Positions 15,759 through 24,284 of a DNA stretch of 30,271 bases are shown piece after piece. Origin of the DNA: Pseudomonadota bacterium (lineage in GTDB: Bacteria; Bdellovibrionota_C; UBA2361; OMIW01); assembly GCA_900299205.1 (NCBI GenBank), contig OMIW01000058.1, positions 1 through 30,271 of the forward strand. The letters run 5' to 3'. The notes beneath the pieces are model-generated. The model saw only the letters and a list, made by a program, of their open reading frames with translations. It searched no databases and was not told the origin of the DNA. Each line of letters begins with the position of its first letter. The stretch's first letter is position 1. The position numbers and the translations under genes are program-made.

Positions 15759-16778
15759 CTATACCCCCAGCATCCCGTCATCCTCCGGCACCAAAACCAC
15801 GGAACCATCAACCGCCCCGGTTTCAATCATGCCGAGTGCTTCGTTCGCCTGTGCAAGCGGAACGGCTGTGACCTTTGGGGTGACGTGATATTTTTGGGCG
15901 AGTGGGAGGAAATGCTCGGCATCGCCACGGGTGAGGTTTGCAACCGACATAACGCTTCGCTCCCGCCACAGAAGAGCGTACGGGAACGAGGGTATGTCTG
16001 AGAGGTAAATGCCTGCGCAGATAACCCGCCCTCCGGGGCGTACCCATCCGAGCGCCCGCGGAACCAGCTCTCCCGATGAGGCGAAAATAATAGCAGCATC
16101 GAGCGGTTCGGGGGGAGCTTCATCGCTCGACCCCGCCCAGAATACACCCTGATCTCTGGCGAACTGCTGTCCGCGCGTATCACCCGGGCGGGTAAAAGCC
16201 GATACAACAATCCCCTCAGCAATCGCGACCTGCGCTGTCAGGTGGGCAGCGCTCCCATACCCAACTAACCCCAACGACTTCGTTGGTTGTGCAGTTCGGT
16301 AGGCGCGATATCCGATGAGACCCGCACACAGCAGTGGAGCAAGCATCACCGGATCTGCCTCGGCATCGAGGGAGAACGCGAAGCGCGAGTCCGCAACCAC
16401 GTACTGAGAAAAGCCACCGAAACGGTGGAAGCCCGTGAACTGGGCGTCTGGACAGAGATTTTCCTCACCTGATGTGCAATACCGACAGGTGCCACACACC
16501 GAACCTACCCACGGAATCCCCACCCGCTGTCCCACCCGGTCTGGTGAAACCGCATTTCCCACCTCGACGACCTCACCGACGATCTGGTGCCCGAGGACCA
16601 CCGGCCACGCTGGTGGCGAGAGCTCGCCCTTGAAGATGTGCACATCGGTGCGGCAGACGCCACACGCGAGTACCCTGACAACGATATCGAGCGGGTTAAC
16701 GTCAGGGAGTTGGAGGACGCTGTCCTGAAGGGGCCTTCGCGGAGCGAAGGCCACGAGGGCTCGTGTGAAGCGTGGCAT
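15759..16778 (-). CDS. Zinc-dependent alcohol dehydrogenase (MDR family)
   Basis: The 339-residue protein has the medium-chain dehydrogenase layout. C42 in CGVCRTD and H64 in GHQIVG are catalytic zinc ligands, with C152 or so in LLCAGLIGY as the third. The usual GHE is GHQ here, as in some members. C95, C98, C101 and C109 form the structural zinc lobe. The nucleotide fold has LVGYGSAAHL in place of the classical GxGxxG, as in the AdhA-like subgroup. It probably oxidises or reduces small alcohols and aldehydes with NAD(P)H; the substrate is not known. The ATG at 16778 has no ribosome-binding site but lies 6 nt after the stop of the upstream gene, so translation is probably coupled to it. Confidence 0.88.
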   Translation of the reverse strand: MPRFTRALVAFAPRRPLQDSVLQLPDVNPLDIVVRVLACGVCRTDVHIFKGELSPPAWPVVLGHQIVGEVVEVGNAVSPDRVGQRVGIPWVGSVCGTCRYCTSGEENLCPDAQFTGFHRFGGFSQYVVADSRFAFSLDAEADPVMLAPLLCAGLIGYRAYRTAQPTKSLGLVGYGSAAHLTAQVAIAEGIVVSAFTRPGDTRGQQFARDQGVFWAGSSDEAPPEPLDAAIIFASSGELVPRALGWVRPGGRVICAGIYLSDIPSFPYALLWRERSVMSVANLTRGDAEHFLPLAQKYHVTPKVTAVPLAQANEALGMIETGAVDGSVVLVPEDDGMLGV

Positions 16779-16784
16779 GGGGGC

Positions 16785-18128
16785 TTAGGGGGTGGGGTGA
16801 TTTGATGGAAGGATGCGCGGGAAGCCAAGCTCCCCCAGCTTAAACCTCATGCGCTGAAGTGCTTCTTGGTCTTCTTCGGGAATCTGTGGACCCGATTTCT
16901 TCTTTTCTCTCCGAGTCAACTCTGCATCGACACTTTTAGCAACGGATTCGCCGTGTTCGTCGAGCAACCGGGAAAGTTCGCCCATGGTAAGCTGGTTCAT
17001 CGTACTCTTAGTTCCGTTGGTGAGCGACCAGACCGCCGGATCGACAACACCCATTGCATAAGGCATTTCCTTCCCGAGATCTCCCCGCACACTCGGGTCA
17101 TTCTCGGCGGTCATCGGAGGTTTGCTGTTATCCACCACCACTATCGAGTTTATTCGGGAGTAGAACTCCTCCCTCGATATCGTTTCATACCCCTTGCCAA
17201 GGTCAGGACGCACCCGCCTTGAGGCTGGTCCATTAGCCGTTGGTGGATTTTCAGTTCCCCACGGATTTCGGATTATCACATCCCCATTTTTATCGTACCC
17301 AATGAACTCAACCATGTGGTTGACGTGATCGCCTGTCTTGCTCCACCGGATATCCACCAGGGTACCTGAGGCATTCTTGCCCTCAAGGTGGGCCTTCACT
17401 TTCGCAGGGTCACTCTCCGTATGATGAGTACCACCAAAGAGAGCGCTCGCGACTCGGAGATACTGGTGCTGGTAAAGACCTTTATGAAGGCCTATCTCCT
17501 CACCCCCAACCCGGAATCCGGTGCTTTGGTCGGTCCGGAAGTCATACGTTGCCCCCTTGCCGTTCCCGAAATCCATCAGAGAGGCCATCATGACCCGCTC
17601 GGAGAGCGTTAGGTTTGAGTAACGACCAGTTTTATCGGTCAGAGCAGCCTCGAAGGCTGACGTATTTATCCGCAGCTCTTCGCCGTTCTTGAGTTTCACG
17701 GCCCCTTTAGAGGCGAGCTCTACTCCTATCCGGAGATACTCAGCGGGGTTCTCCCGGGCTAGCCGACTCATCATCGTCACAACCGTGCATCCGGTGTGCA
17801 TTCCTTGATTGATTTCATCGGGTTTTGTAGCTTCTGTTATCAAGCTTCTCAGGAACTCTTTTGCCTGCGCCGCTGACATCCCACTGGACAGATTCGTCCC
17901 GTTCTGCTCGTTATGTTTGATTCGGCTCACCATCTGGGCTACGAGGTTGAGCTCTTTTTCCGACATTTTTCCGAGGGATGCCTCGAGCTTCTCGTCCACC
18001 ACCCCCGACTGCACAATCGTAGCAACCAGTCGATCCCTCCCGACGCCCCCATGCCCAAGGGAATCGACCGGGTCTGATGGTGAAATTGCTCGGCCTGAGG
18101 ACGGTGCTACACTCACTGCAGAATTCAT
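16785..18128 (-). CDS. Putative papain/calpain-like cysteine-protease-fold protein
   Basis: A 447-residue protein with no signal peptide or membrane helix. Three motifs suggest a papain-superfamily triad: C114 in MHTGCTVVTMM, H271 in VNHMVEF and N288 in VIIRNPWGT. The RNPWG box and its strand match the calpain Asn motif closely. The Cys-His gap (157 residues) is about the calpain gap. Long hydrophilic arms flank the core, about residues 1-105 and 320-447. I recall weakly similar hypothetical proteins in myxobacteria and relatives, with a Cys motif before a PAEY segment as here (NPAEYLRI). I cannot name the family. The start is the ATG at 18128 with GGGGTGA just upstream; a GTG lies at 18134. 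The alcohol dehydrogenase gene follows in the same operon, for no clear reason. Confidence 0.7.
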   Translation of the reverse strand: MNSAVSVAPSSGRAISPSDPVDSLGHGGVGRDRLVATIVQSGVVDEKLEASLGKMSEKELNLVAQMVSRIKHNEQNGTNLSSGMSAAQAKEFLRSLITEATKPDEINQGMHTGCTVVTMMSRLARENPAEYLRIGVELASKGAVKLKNGEELRINTSAFEAALTDKTGRYSNLTLSERVMMASLMDFGNGKGATYDFRTDQSTGFRVGGEEIGLHKGLYQHQYLRVASALFGGTHHTESDPAKVKAHLEGKNASGTLVDIRWSKTGDHVNHMVEFIGYDKNGDVIIRNPWGTENPPTANGPASRRVRPDLGKGYETISREEFYSRINSIVVVDNSKPPMTAENDPSVRGDLGKEMPYAMGVVDPAVWSLTNGTKSTMNQLTMGELSRLLDEHGESVAKSVDAELTRREKKKSGPQIPEEDQEALQRMRFKLGELGFPRILPSNHPTP

Positions 18129-18175
18129 GGTCACCCCAAAAAAATCACGCGAAACGGCCGGTGGCCTTCTTAAGG

Positions 18176-18181
18176 GTTATA
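18176..18181 (-). promoter_or_regulatory. Candidate -10 box for the protease-fold/alcohol dehydrogenase operon
   Basis: TATAAC reads leftward at 18181-18176, about 48 nt before the ATG. The -35 region is weak. The gap (18129-18282) also holds the AT-only block AAAAAATTTTT and a GGCCACCGGCC hairpin near 18152-18162. Confidence 0.25.
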
Positions 18182-18282
18182 CCACTCGCATCGGGCCCAG
18201 TCGCTTAAATCTCCAAAAAATTTTTCGGGATCGGCCTCATCCTCTGGCCACTTGCTTCGAGAGAAAATTCTCGACCACCCCC

Positions 18283-19176
18283 TCACCCTCCCCCAAACCG
18301 CTTCCGCAACAGCAAGGTATTTGCCATCAACATCGCTACCGTCATCGGCCCAACCCCCCCGGGCACTGGTGTGATAGCAGATGCCCGCAGACTTGCTTGG
18401 TCAAACGCGACGTCCCCTACCAGGTCGCCAGTTTCAAGTCGGTTAATGCCCACATCGAGCACTATTGCGCCCTCCTTAAAAAACTCGCCCTTCACCAGAA
18501 AGGGAACCCCCACTGCGACCACCAGAATATCTGCAGTCCTGCATACGGCACTGAGGTTCGGAGTCTTCGAGTGCGCCATCGTAACGGTAGCGTTTCGCTC
18601 GAGCAGCATCGTGGCAACCGGCTTACCCACAAGAATTGAGCGGCCCACCACGACAGCAGTCTTTCCCGCAAGCGAGGCGCGAGGCAACCCCTCGAGGGAG
18701 TCGGGATATCCCGCAAGGGTCCAATCAAGGAGCTTCATCACTCCGCTGGGGGTACATGGTGACGCATACTCCGTCCCCTTCTGGAGAAGCCCTTGATTCA
18801 TCGGATGAAGACCGTCGGCATCTTTCCGTGGATCTATCCGCTCAAGCAGGAGGTCAGTCGGCAGCCCCCACGGGAGGGGCAATTGGAGGAGTATGCCATC
18901 GACCGCCGGGCTTTCATTAAACTGGTCAATCGCACGCGCAACATCGTCGTGCGAGGCTCCATCGTTGAGCCGCACATCAAAAGTCGCAAAACCAATTCGA
19001 TGCGCGAATCGCTCTTTATTGCGAACATACGCATGCGAGGCTGGATTCTCTCCAACAAGAATAACCCCCAGCCCGGGCGGCCTCTCGCCTCGAGATTTCA
19101 TCAAAGCCACCTCAGATGCAAGGCCCTGCTCCATGATGTGGCTCAATCGTTTCCCATCTATTATCTGCGCTGTCAT
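18283..19176 (-). CDS. folD: Bifunctional methylenetetrahydrofolate dehydrogenase/cyclohydrolase
   Basis: FolD interconverts 5,10-methylene-, methenyl- and 10-formyl-tetrahydrofolate in the cytosol. The 297-residue protein has all the family signatures. These are Y50 and the catalytic K54 in YVRNKER, QLPLPWGLP, KDADGLHP, PCTPSGVM, the nucleotide loop VVGRSILVGKP and the C-terminal TPVPGGVGPMT. The usual length is about 285-300. The frame opens at 19284, but the ATG at 19176 with GAAGGGGG upstream gives the conserved N-terminus. It is divergent from guaB. One-carbon and purine metabolism thus sit side by side, though no shared regulatory site is obvious. Confidence 0.96.
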   Translation of the reverse strand: MTAQIIDGKRLSHIMEQGLASEVALMKSRGERPPGLGVILVGENPASHAYVRNKERFAHRIGFATFDVRLNDGASHDDVARAIDQFNESPAVDGILLQLPLPWGLPTDLLLERIDPRKDADGLHPMNQGLLQKGTEYASPCTPSGVMKLLDWTLAGYPDSLEGLPRASLAGKTAVVVGRSILVGKPVATMLLERNATVTMAHSKTPNLSAVCRTADILVVAVGVPFLVKGEFFKEGAIVLDVGINRLETGDLVGDVAFDQASLRASAITPVPGGVGPMTVAMLMANTLLLRKRFGGG

Positions 19177-19430
19177 ACCCGGCCCCCTTCTTCTCACTCT
19201 CCCCTCACAACCTCCCCATCCTACTCCGGTCTGCCTCTTAGAGACAATCAACCACCTCGTCCCCTCTCTTCCCTGACATGACATCCAACCTCCTCATTCC
19301 TTCTCCTTTTTTTGTGAAGCACCTTCCGTGGCCAAGCTGTTCAGTGGTACCATTCGGAGCCACATCCGTTCGAATCCCGACATTGTATGCACTGGTCGCT
19401 TGCGCAGCGTCCCCTAACCGTCCGGAGCTC

Positions 19431-20936
19431 ATGGCAAAGATAATCGATGACACTTCTCGCACCTTCGACGAATTCCTCCTTCTCCCTGGGCTTTCGGAGA
19501 AAGTTCACGTCCCGAGCAATGTCTCGCTGAAGACCCCCCTTGCGCGTGGTCCGGTCGGGTCCCCGCGTCGCTCACTCAACATCCCCCTTGTTTCGGCCGC
19601 GATGCAATCGGTCTCAGGATCTGAGCTCAGCATCGCCCTCGCTCGTAAGGGAGGCGCAGGATTCATCTTCTGCTCGCAAGGTATCGAGTCGCAGGTTGCG
19701 ATGGTGGAGCAGGTTAAGGAGCACAAAGCCGGATTTGTAGTCTCGGATACCAACCTCAAGCCGTCAGACCCCCTTCGTCAGGCGGTTGCGCTTCGCAAGG
19801 CGACCGGCCACTCCACAATCGCCATCACTCACGATGGCACTGGTCACGGCACCTTCGCGGGACTCCTCATGAGCGATGACTTCTGGGAGTTCAAGGATGA
19901 CCTCGACACCCCAATCGAACGATACTATCGCCCCCTCTCATCTCTGACGTGGGCTCCTGCGGGAGTGAGCCTCACCGAGGCGACGGAGCTACTATGGAAA
20001 AACAAGATTAAGTGTCTCCCTGTGCTCGAAGAGGACGGTCGGCTTAGTTCTCTCGTTTTTCGAAAAGACTATTTCGATCACCACCTTTTCCCTGACGAGC
20101 TCACCGATGATAAGAAGCGGCTCGTTGTCGGCGCTGCCGTCAATACGCACGACTATCGGGAGCGGGTTTCCGCTCTCGTTGAGGCGGGGGTCGATATGCT
20201 CTGCTTCGATTCCTCAGACGGGTATTCGGCGTGGCAGCGCGAAGGGATCGAGTATACAAAAGCTCAATGTGGTGATTCGGTTATCGTCGGTGGAGGAAAT
20301 GTCGTCTCCCGGGAGGGCTTCCGATATCTCGCAGACGCCGGATGTGATTTCATCAAGGTGGGGATTGGAGGTGGGTCTATCTGTATTACCCGGGGACAAA
20401 AGGGGATCGGTCGAGGTCAAGCATCCGCGGTCTTTGAGGTCGCAGCGGCCCGAGATGAATATGCGAAAGAGACGGGCATCTACGTCCCGATATGTAGTGA
20501 TGGTGGACTCAGCAACGACACTCACATCATAATCGCTCTCGCGCTTGGCGCCGATTTCGTGATGATGGGTAAATATTTTGCGATGACCGCGGAGAGTCCC
20601 ACACCCACAATTCGACATCGGGGCAGCCTGTATAAACCGTACTGGGGAGAGGGCTCTGCACGAGCGAGGAACTGGCAACGGTACGGTACTGGTGGCTCGA
20701 TGAAGTTTGAGGAGGGAGTCGATGCCTTCGTCCCGTTTAGTGGGCCCCTTTCAGACAAGGTAGAGATTACGACTGCCAAACTCAAGAGCACGATGTGCAA
20801 TATCGGCGCCCTGTCGCTCGCTGAGTTTCAAAACAAAGCGCAATTGACCCTCGTCTCTCCGATGACTTTTGTCGAGGGGGGAACGTCGGGAGTCGAACAG
20901 CTCGATCGACATTCAATAGATGAAGAGCGTGCATAA
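19431..20936 (+). CDS. guaB: IMP dehydrogenase, Tritrichomonas-like type
   Basis: IMP dehydrogenase makes XMP from IMP with NAD+, the committed step to GMP. From the ATG at 19431 (GGAG 3 nt upstream) the protein is 501 residues. A CBS-pair region lies near residues 105-215. The catalytic C318 is in GGGSICIT, followed by GIGRGQ and SDGG. R417 and Y418 are in RNWQRY on the flap. These match C319, R418 and Y419 of the Tritrichomonas foetus enzyme almost number for number. The text also resembles that protein, from memory, at LLLPGLS near the N-terminus, [27 protein letters not shown] and the SPMTFVEGG tail. E. coli-type GuaB has the sequence VGIGPGSICTT instead. lysC follows 38 nt downstream. 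Confidence 0.93.
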   Translation: MAKIIDDTSRTFDEFLLLPGLSEKVHVPSNVSLKTPLARGPVGSPRRSLNIPLVSAAMQSVSGSELSIALARKGGAGFIFCSQGIESQVAMVEQVKEHKAGFVVSDTNLKPSDPLRQAVALRKATGHSTIAITHDGTGHGTFAGLLMSDDFWEFKDDLDTPIERYYRPLSSLTWAPAGVSLTEATELLWKNKIKCLPVLEEDGRLSSLVFRKDYFDHHLFPDELTDDKKRLVVGAAVNTHDYRERVSALVEAGVDMLCFDSSDGYSAWQREGIEYTKAQCGDSVIVGGGNVVSREGFRYLADAGCDFIKVGIGGGSICITRGQKGIGRGQASAVFEVAAARDEYAKETGIYVPICSDGGLSNDTHIIIALALGADFVMMGKYFAMTAESPTPTIRHRGSLYKPYWGEGSARARNWQRYGTGGSMKFEEGVDAFVPFSGPLSDKVEITTAKLKSTMCNIGALSLAEFQNKAQLTLVSPMTFVEGGTSGVEQLDRHSIDEERA

Positions 20937-20974
20937 GGTATGCGCTCAAGGATGATGTGTAAGGACCGAGAAAG

Positions 20975-22306
20975 ATGACAAGTGCAGTATCTCACACCGC
21001 CACCACTCACCGACGGGACGACGGCGACTTCGCCCATCATGATGCGACCCGACAACCAATCGTTGTCAAAAAATTCGGCGGGACCTCAGTCGGAGGCCTC
21101 GATCGGATCCGCAACGTCGCCCGGCTCGTCCGTGCCTTTAAGGATGAACACCCCGAAAAGGGTGTCGTCGTCGTCGTGTCAGCGATGGCTGGCGAAACGA
21201 ATCGTCTCGTATCCCTCGCCAAGGAGTGTGTCCGCAACCCGAATCCACGAGAGCTGGATGTTCTGCTCGCGACCGGCGAGCTGGTCAGCTCCGCGCTCAC
21301 CGCTATGGCGCTTCAGGAGGAAGGAATTAACGCGCGCAGCTTCGATGGATACCTTGCTCGCATAAGCACCGACGAACAACACACGAACGCGAAGATTCAA
21401 AGTATTGATGGCGCGCTCCTGCGGGACCTACTCGACAAAGGCGGGGTTCCGGTCGTTGCTGGATTTCAGGGGGTGACTCCGTCGGGCGATTTTACCACTC
21501 TTGGCCGAGGTGGGTCCGATATCACCGCCGTTGCGATAGCCTCAGCGTTGAGCGCGGAGGCATGTTACATATACACCGACGTCGAGGGTATTTATTCAGC
21601 GGATCCGAGAGTCTGCCCCCGCGTGCGTCGCCTCGAGCGAGTATCCCATGAGGAGATGTTTGAACTCGCAAGTCTTGGAGCTAAAGTCCTCCACCCGCGG
21701 TCGGTTTATTTTGCTATGCGGTACGGGGTGCCGCTTGCGGTTCTATCGACCTTTAACCCAGCCCGAAAAACGTGGATTGTCAAGGAGAGTGAGCTCATGG
21801 AGAAGCCTGTTGTGACCGGAGTTACCTATCGGCTCGACGATGCAAAGATTACCGTCATCGGGATACCCAAAGGGGGGCACCCGCTCTCGGTCCTTTTTTC
21901 AAAGCTCGCCGCTGCTGATGTGTTTATCGATGTGATCACTCAGAGCGAGCTCGGCGGTGACCACATGAACGTCTCCTTTACCGTTCCAGGAGAAACGGCT
22001 GAACAAGTCGCGCAGATGCTTGACTTACTGCTCCCCGAGCTTGGGGCCCGCGAATTTGTCATCGATCGCGATATCGCAAAGGTTTCGATCGTTGGGGTCG
22101 GCATGCGGTATCACGCAGGAGTGGCGTCAACTGCGTTCGAAGTACTCGCATCTCACGGTATCTCAACAATGATGATCTCAACCTCCGAGATAAAGCTCTC
22201 CGTTGTTATTCCGCGCAAATTCTCTGATATTGCGATACGGGCACTCCACGACGCATTCGTGACGATTGACCCAGAAAATGCTATTGAGATGGCGGCCGAA
22301 AGGTAG
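20975..22306 (+). CDS. lysC: Aspartate kinase, monofunctional
   Basis: Phosphorylates aspartate in the first step to lysine, threonine, methionine and diaminopimelate. The 443-residue protein has the kinase start KKFGGTSVGG (32-41), the middle motif GRGGSDITAVAIA and the YTDVEGIYSADPR box. Two C-terminal ACT domains follow; VSIVGVGM and STMMISTSEIKLSVV belong to the second. These bind feedback inhibitors such as lysine or threonine. The N-terminus has about 28 extra residues before the kinase strand, His/Asp rich; a shorter start with a good site was not found. It lies 38 nt after guaB and is probably co-transcribed with it. Confidence 0.95.
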   Translation: MTSAVSHTATTHRRDDGDFAHHDATRQPIVVKKFGGTSVGGLDRIRNVARLVRAFKDEHPEKGVVVVVSAMAGETNRLVSLAKECVRNPNPRELDVLLATGELVSSALTAMALQEEGINARSFDGYLARISTDEQHTNAKIQSIDGALLRDLLDKGGVPVVAGFQGVTPSGDFTTLGRGGSDITAVAIASALSAEACYIYTDVEGIYSADPRVCPRVRRLERVSHEEMFELASLGAKVLHPRSVYFAMRYGVPLAVLSTFNPARKTWIVKESELMEKPVVTGVTYRLDDAKITVIGIPKGGHPLSVLFSKLAAADVFIDVITQSELGGDHMNVSFTVPGETAEQVAQMLDLLLPELGAREFVIDRDIAKVSIVGVGMRYHAGVASTAFEVLASHGISTMMISTSEIKLSVVIPRKFSDIAIRALHDAFVTIDPENAIEMAAER

Positions 22307-22369
22307 GAGCTCCTCCTGAGTAACCGGATGAGTAACTCCCGGGAAATGAACTCTCTCGGGTACCAGACG

Positions 22370-22846
22370 ATGGCAACGATCACCTTTCTTGGCGCGGCTG
22401 GCACGGTTACCGGGTCGAAGTATCTCATCAAGGGAAAACGCGCGACGATTCTCGTTGATGCCGGTATTTTCCAAGGAAGCCGGGAGCTGCGCGAGCGCAA
22501 CTGGACCCCACCCCCTTTCTCAGTTGATGCGGTTGACGCTGTCGTCCTTACACACGCTCATATCGATCATACCGGACTCCTCCCCCGACTCGGTGCTCAG
22601 GGGCTCACCTGTCCGATTATTGGAACGGCGCCTACCATCGAGCTCGCGCAGCTCTTGCTCCTTGACAGCGGTCGGCTTAACGAGGAAGAGGCATCATTCC
22701 GCGCTGAGAAGGTCGGCTCACGGCATCAAACGCCCCGATCTCTCAGGCGATATCGATTAGTCCGGCACATACCTTTTGATACTTGGCCCCAATCGTTGCG
22801 ACCTCGCACCGCCCTCCAACATCACCCCACCAACTCCACCAGATGA
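22370..22846 (+). pseudogene. Truncated MBL-fold/beta-CASP RNA-processing hydrolase remnant
   Basis: The first 120 residues match the start of the MBL-fold exonuclease family: MATITFLGAAGTVTGSKYL, VDAGIFQGSRE and the metal-binding THAHIDHTGLLPRL. Full members run about 450-550 residues with beta-CASP and RMMBL domains. Here the reading frame becomes unrecognisable after EEEASFRAEKVGSRH (about residue 118) and stops at 22846. A RHIPFDTW segment afterwards still looks family-like, which suggests small indels in between. The rest, including all beta-CASP motifs and later metal ligands, is missing because tyrS begins on the other strand. The last 25 nt overlap the 3' end of tyrS. The ATG at 22370 matches the family start; ATGs at 22328 and 22346 are in frame. 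Confidence 0.75.
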
Positions 22847-24090
22847 TATCTCTTCTTCCCCGCTCTCAAAACAAGAAATGATCGGCCGAGCGTCTCCTCC
22901 CGTACCTGATCTCCTGTGGCCTCGATTCGGTGATTGTTGATGTAGGCCCCACCTCCCTCGATTAATCGACGTGCTTCTCCCTTCGAGGGTGAAACTCCTG
23001 CTCGCACAAAGAGATCGACCACTGAGCCGCCAAGTACCTCAGCACGAGAAAGGGTACTTGAAGGTACATCGGCAAATATGTTGCGAAGCGCTCCATCACT
23101 GATTCCCTCAAACGATCCCCCGAACAGTACCGACGCCGAGCGCCGAGCCTCCTCCACTCCAGAGTCACCGTGCACGATACGAACGACTTCATCAGCGAGA
23201 GCGCGCTGCGCTACCCGCTCCTGAGGTGCAGCGCGTTGCGCATCGATGATCGCGGCGAGCTTTTCCGCCTCCCAGAGACAGAAGATGTGAAGATACCGGA
23301 CAGCATCATCGTCGGAGGTATTGAGGAGATACTGATGAATCCTGAAAGGGGGCGAGAGCGTTGGATCAAGCCAGAGCGAGCCACCGCCAGTAGATTTTCC
23401 AAATTTTCGGCCCTGCGAATCGAGGAGTAACGGCACACTCATCGCATGCGCCACCACACCCGGACTCTTTTTTCGAATGAGCTCGAGTCCCGCGGTGATG
23501 TTGCCCCATTGGTCGGCACCACCGATCTGAAGCCGCACCCCCATCGTCGTGCTGAGGTGCCAAAAATCATAGGCCTGCAACAGCATATAGCTAAATTCTG
23601 TGAACGAAAGCCCATCCCCACCAAGCCGACTCTTTACTGAATCCTTCGCCAGCATGTAATTAACCGTGATGTGCTTGCCGACATCACGGAGAAATTCGAG
23701 CATCGGAACACCATCGGTCCAGTCGCCGTTATTGACAAAGGTCACCCCCGAAAGTCCGCACCGTTCTGCGATCTTCTCTACCTGAGCCGACATCTTCTCG
23801 ATATTTGCGGCAATTTGTTCGCGCTCAAGGAGCGGTCGTTCGGCGCTCCGGCCCGAGGGATCCCCAATAGCAGCAGTAGCCCCTCCGAAGAGAACAACCG
23901 GCCGCAACCCTGCGCGGGCAAGCCGAACGAGAAGCATAAAAGGAACGAGATTACCGAGGTGAAGTGCGGGGGCGGTCGGATCTACACCCCAATAAAAGGG
24001 TGTCTCGGGCACAAGAGCCGCGATAGCCTCGCTATCGGTATGATCGTGAATGATATCAATAGCTCTCAGCGACTCAATCACGATAGACAT
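22822..24090 (-). CDS. tyrS: Tyrosyl-tRNA synthetase
   Basis: Charges tRNA-Tyr with tyrosine. From the ATG at 24090, with AAAGGAGCG about 8 nt upstream, the protein is 422 residues, the normal TyrRS length. Motifs: FYWGVDPTAPALHLGNLVP holds the class I HIGH variant HLGN, QIGGADQWGN is the tyrosine/ATP site and KFGKS is the KMSKS loop. The C-terminal S4 RNA-binding domain includes SKGEARRLIEGGGAYIN. The frame opens at 24180, but the ATG at 24090 has the ribosome-binding site and a promoter lies just upstream. The 3' end overlaps the truncated MBL gene on the other strand. Confidence 0.96.
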   Translation of the reverse strand: MSIVIESLRAIDIIHDHTDSEAIAALVPETPFYWGVDPTAPALHLGNLVPFMLLVRLARAGLRPVVLFGGATAAIGDPSGRSAERPLLEREQIAANIEKMSAQVEKIAERCGLSGVTFVNNGDWTDGVPMLEFLRDVGKHITVNYMLAKDSVKSRLGGDGLSFTEFSYMLLQAYDFWHLSTTMGVRLQIGGADQWGNITAGLELIRKKSPGVVAHAMSVPLLLDSQGRKFGKSTGGGSLWLDPTLSPPFRIHQYLLNTSDDDAVRYLHIFCLWEAEKLAAIIDAQRAAPQERVAQRALADEVVRIVHGDSGVEEARRSASVLFGGSFEGISDGALRNIFADVPSSTLSRAEVLGGSVVDLFVRAGVSPSKGEARRLIEGGGAYINNHRIEATGDQVREETLGRSFLVLRAGKKRYHLVELVG

Positions 24091-24145
24091 GGATACGCTC
24101 CTTTCAGTTCTAAGGAAAATTTTTCTCGTCTGCACAAGAAAGAAG

Positions 24146-24175
24146 AGTATAAACCGCTCCGTTAATTGAGGTCTA
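24146..24175 (-). promoter_or_regulatory. Candidate tyrS promoter
   Basis: Reading leftward, TAGACC (24175-24170) and TATACT (24151-24146) are 18 nt apart, with 4 and 5 of 6 consensus matches. Transcription would begin near 24139, leaving about 48 nt of leader before the ATG. No T-box or leader peptide is apparent. Confidence 0.45.
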
Positions 24176-24202
24176 CTCATTCAACGAAAGCCACCAGATG
24201 TC

Positions 24203-24223
24203 GGCAAAAATGCAATTTTTGCC
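24203..24223. repeat. Perfect palindrome between tyrS and ald
   Basis: GGCAAAAAT (24203-24211) and ATTTTTGCC (24215-24223) are perfect inverted arms around GCA. It lies between the candidate tyrS promoter and the -10 of the alanine dehydrogenase gene. That position suits an operator for either gene. It also resembles a bidirectional terminator with no gene to terminate. Confidence 0.55.
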
Positions 24224-24249
24224 CCCTACCTGCCGAGAGCTTTTTTAGG

Positions 24250-24255
24250 TATAAA
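24250..24255 (+). promoter_or_regulatory. Candidate -10 box for ald
   Basis: TATAAA at 24250-24255 has 5 of 6 matches to the -10. The -35 zone (near 24227-24232) is poor, which suggests activation. The palindrome at 24203-24223 lies directly upstream. Confidence 0.4.
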
Positions 24256-24284
24256 TCGGCACCACTTTTTTGGAGGAGTAGATT

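Noticed and set aside
17809-18639. 276-residue plus-strand ORF across the protease-fold and folD genes
   Set aside because: It spans two real minus-strand genes and their gap; the translation has no domain signature.
19366-19385. A CGTTCGAATCCC stretch that resembles a tRNA T loop
   Set aside because: The flanking bases do not form a T stem and no acceptor or anticodon arm can be built around it.
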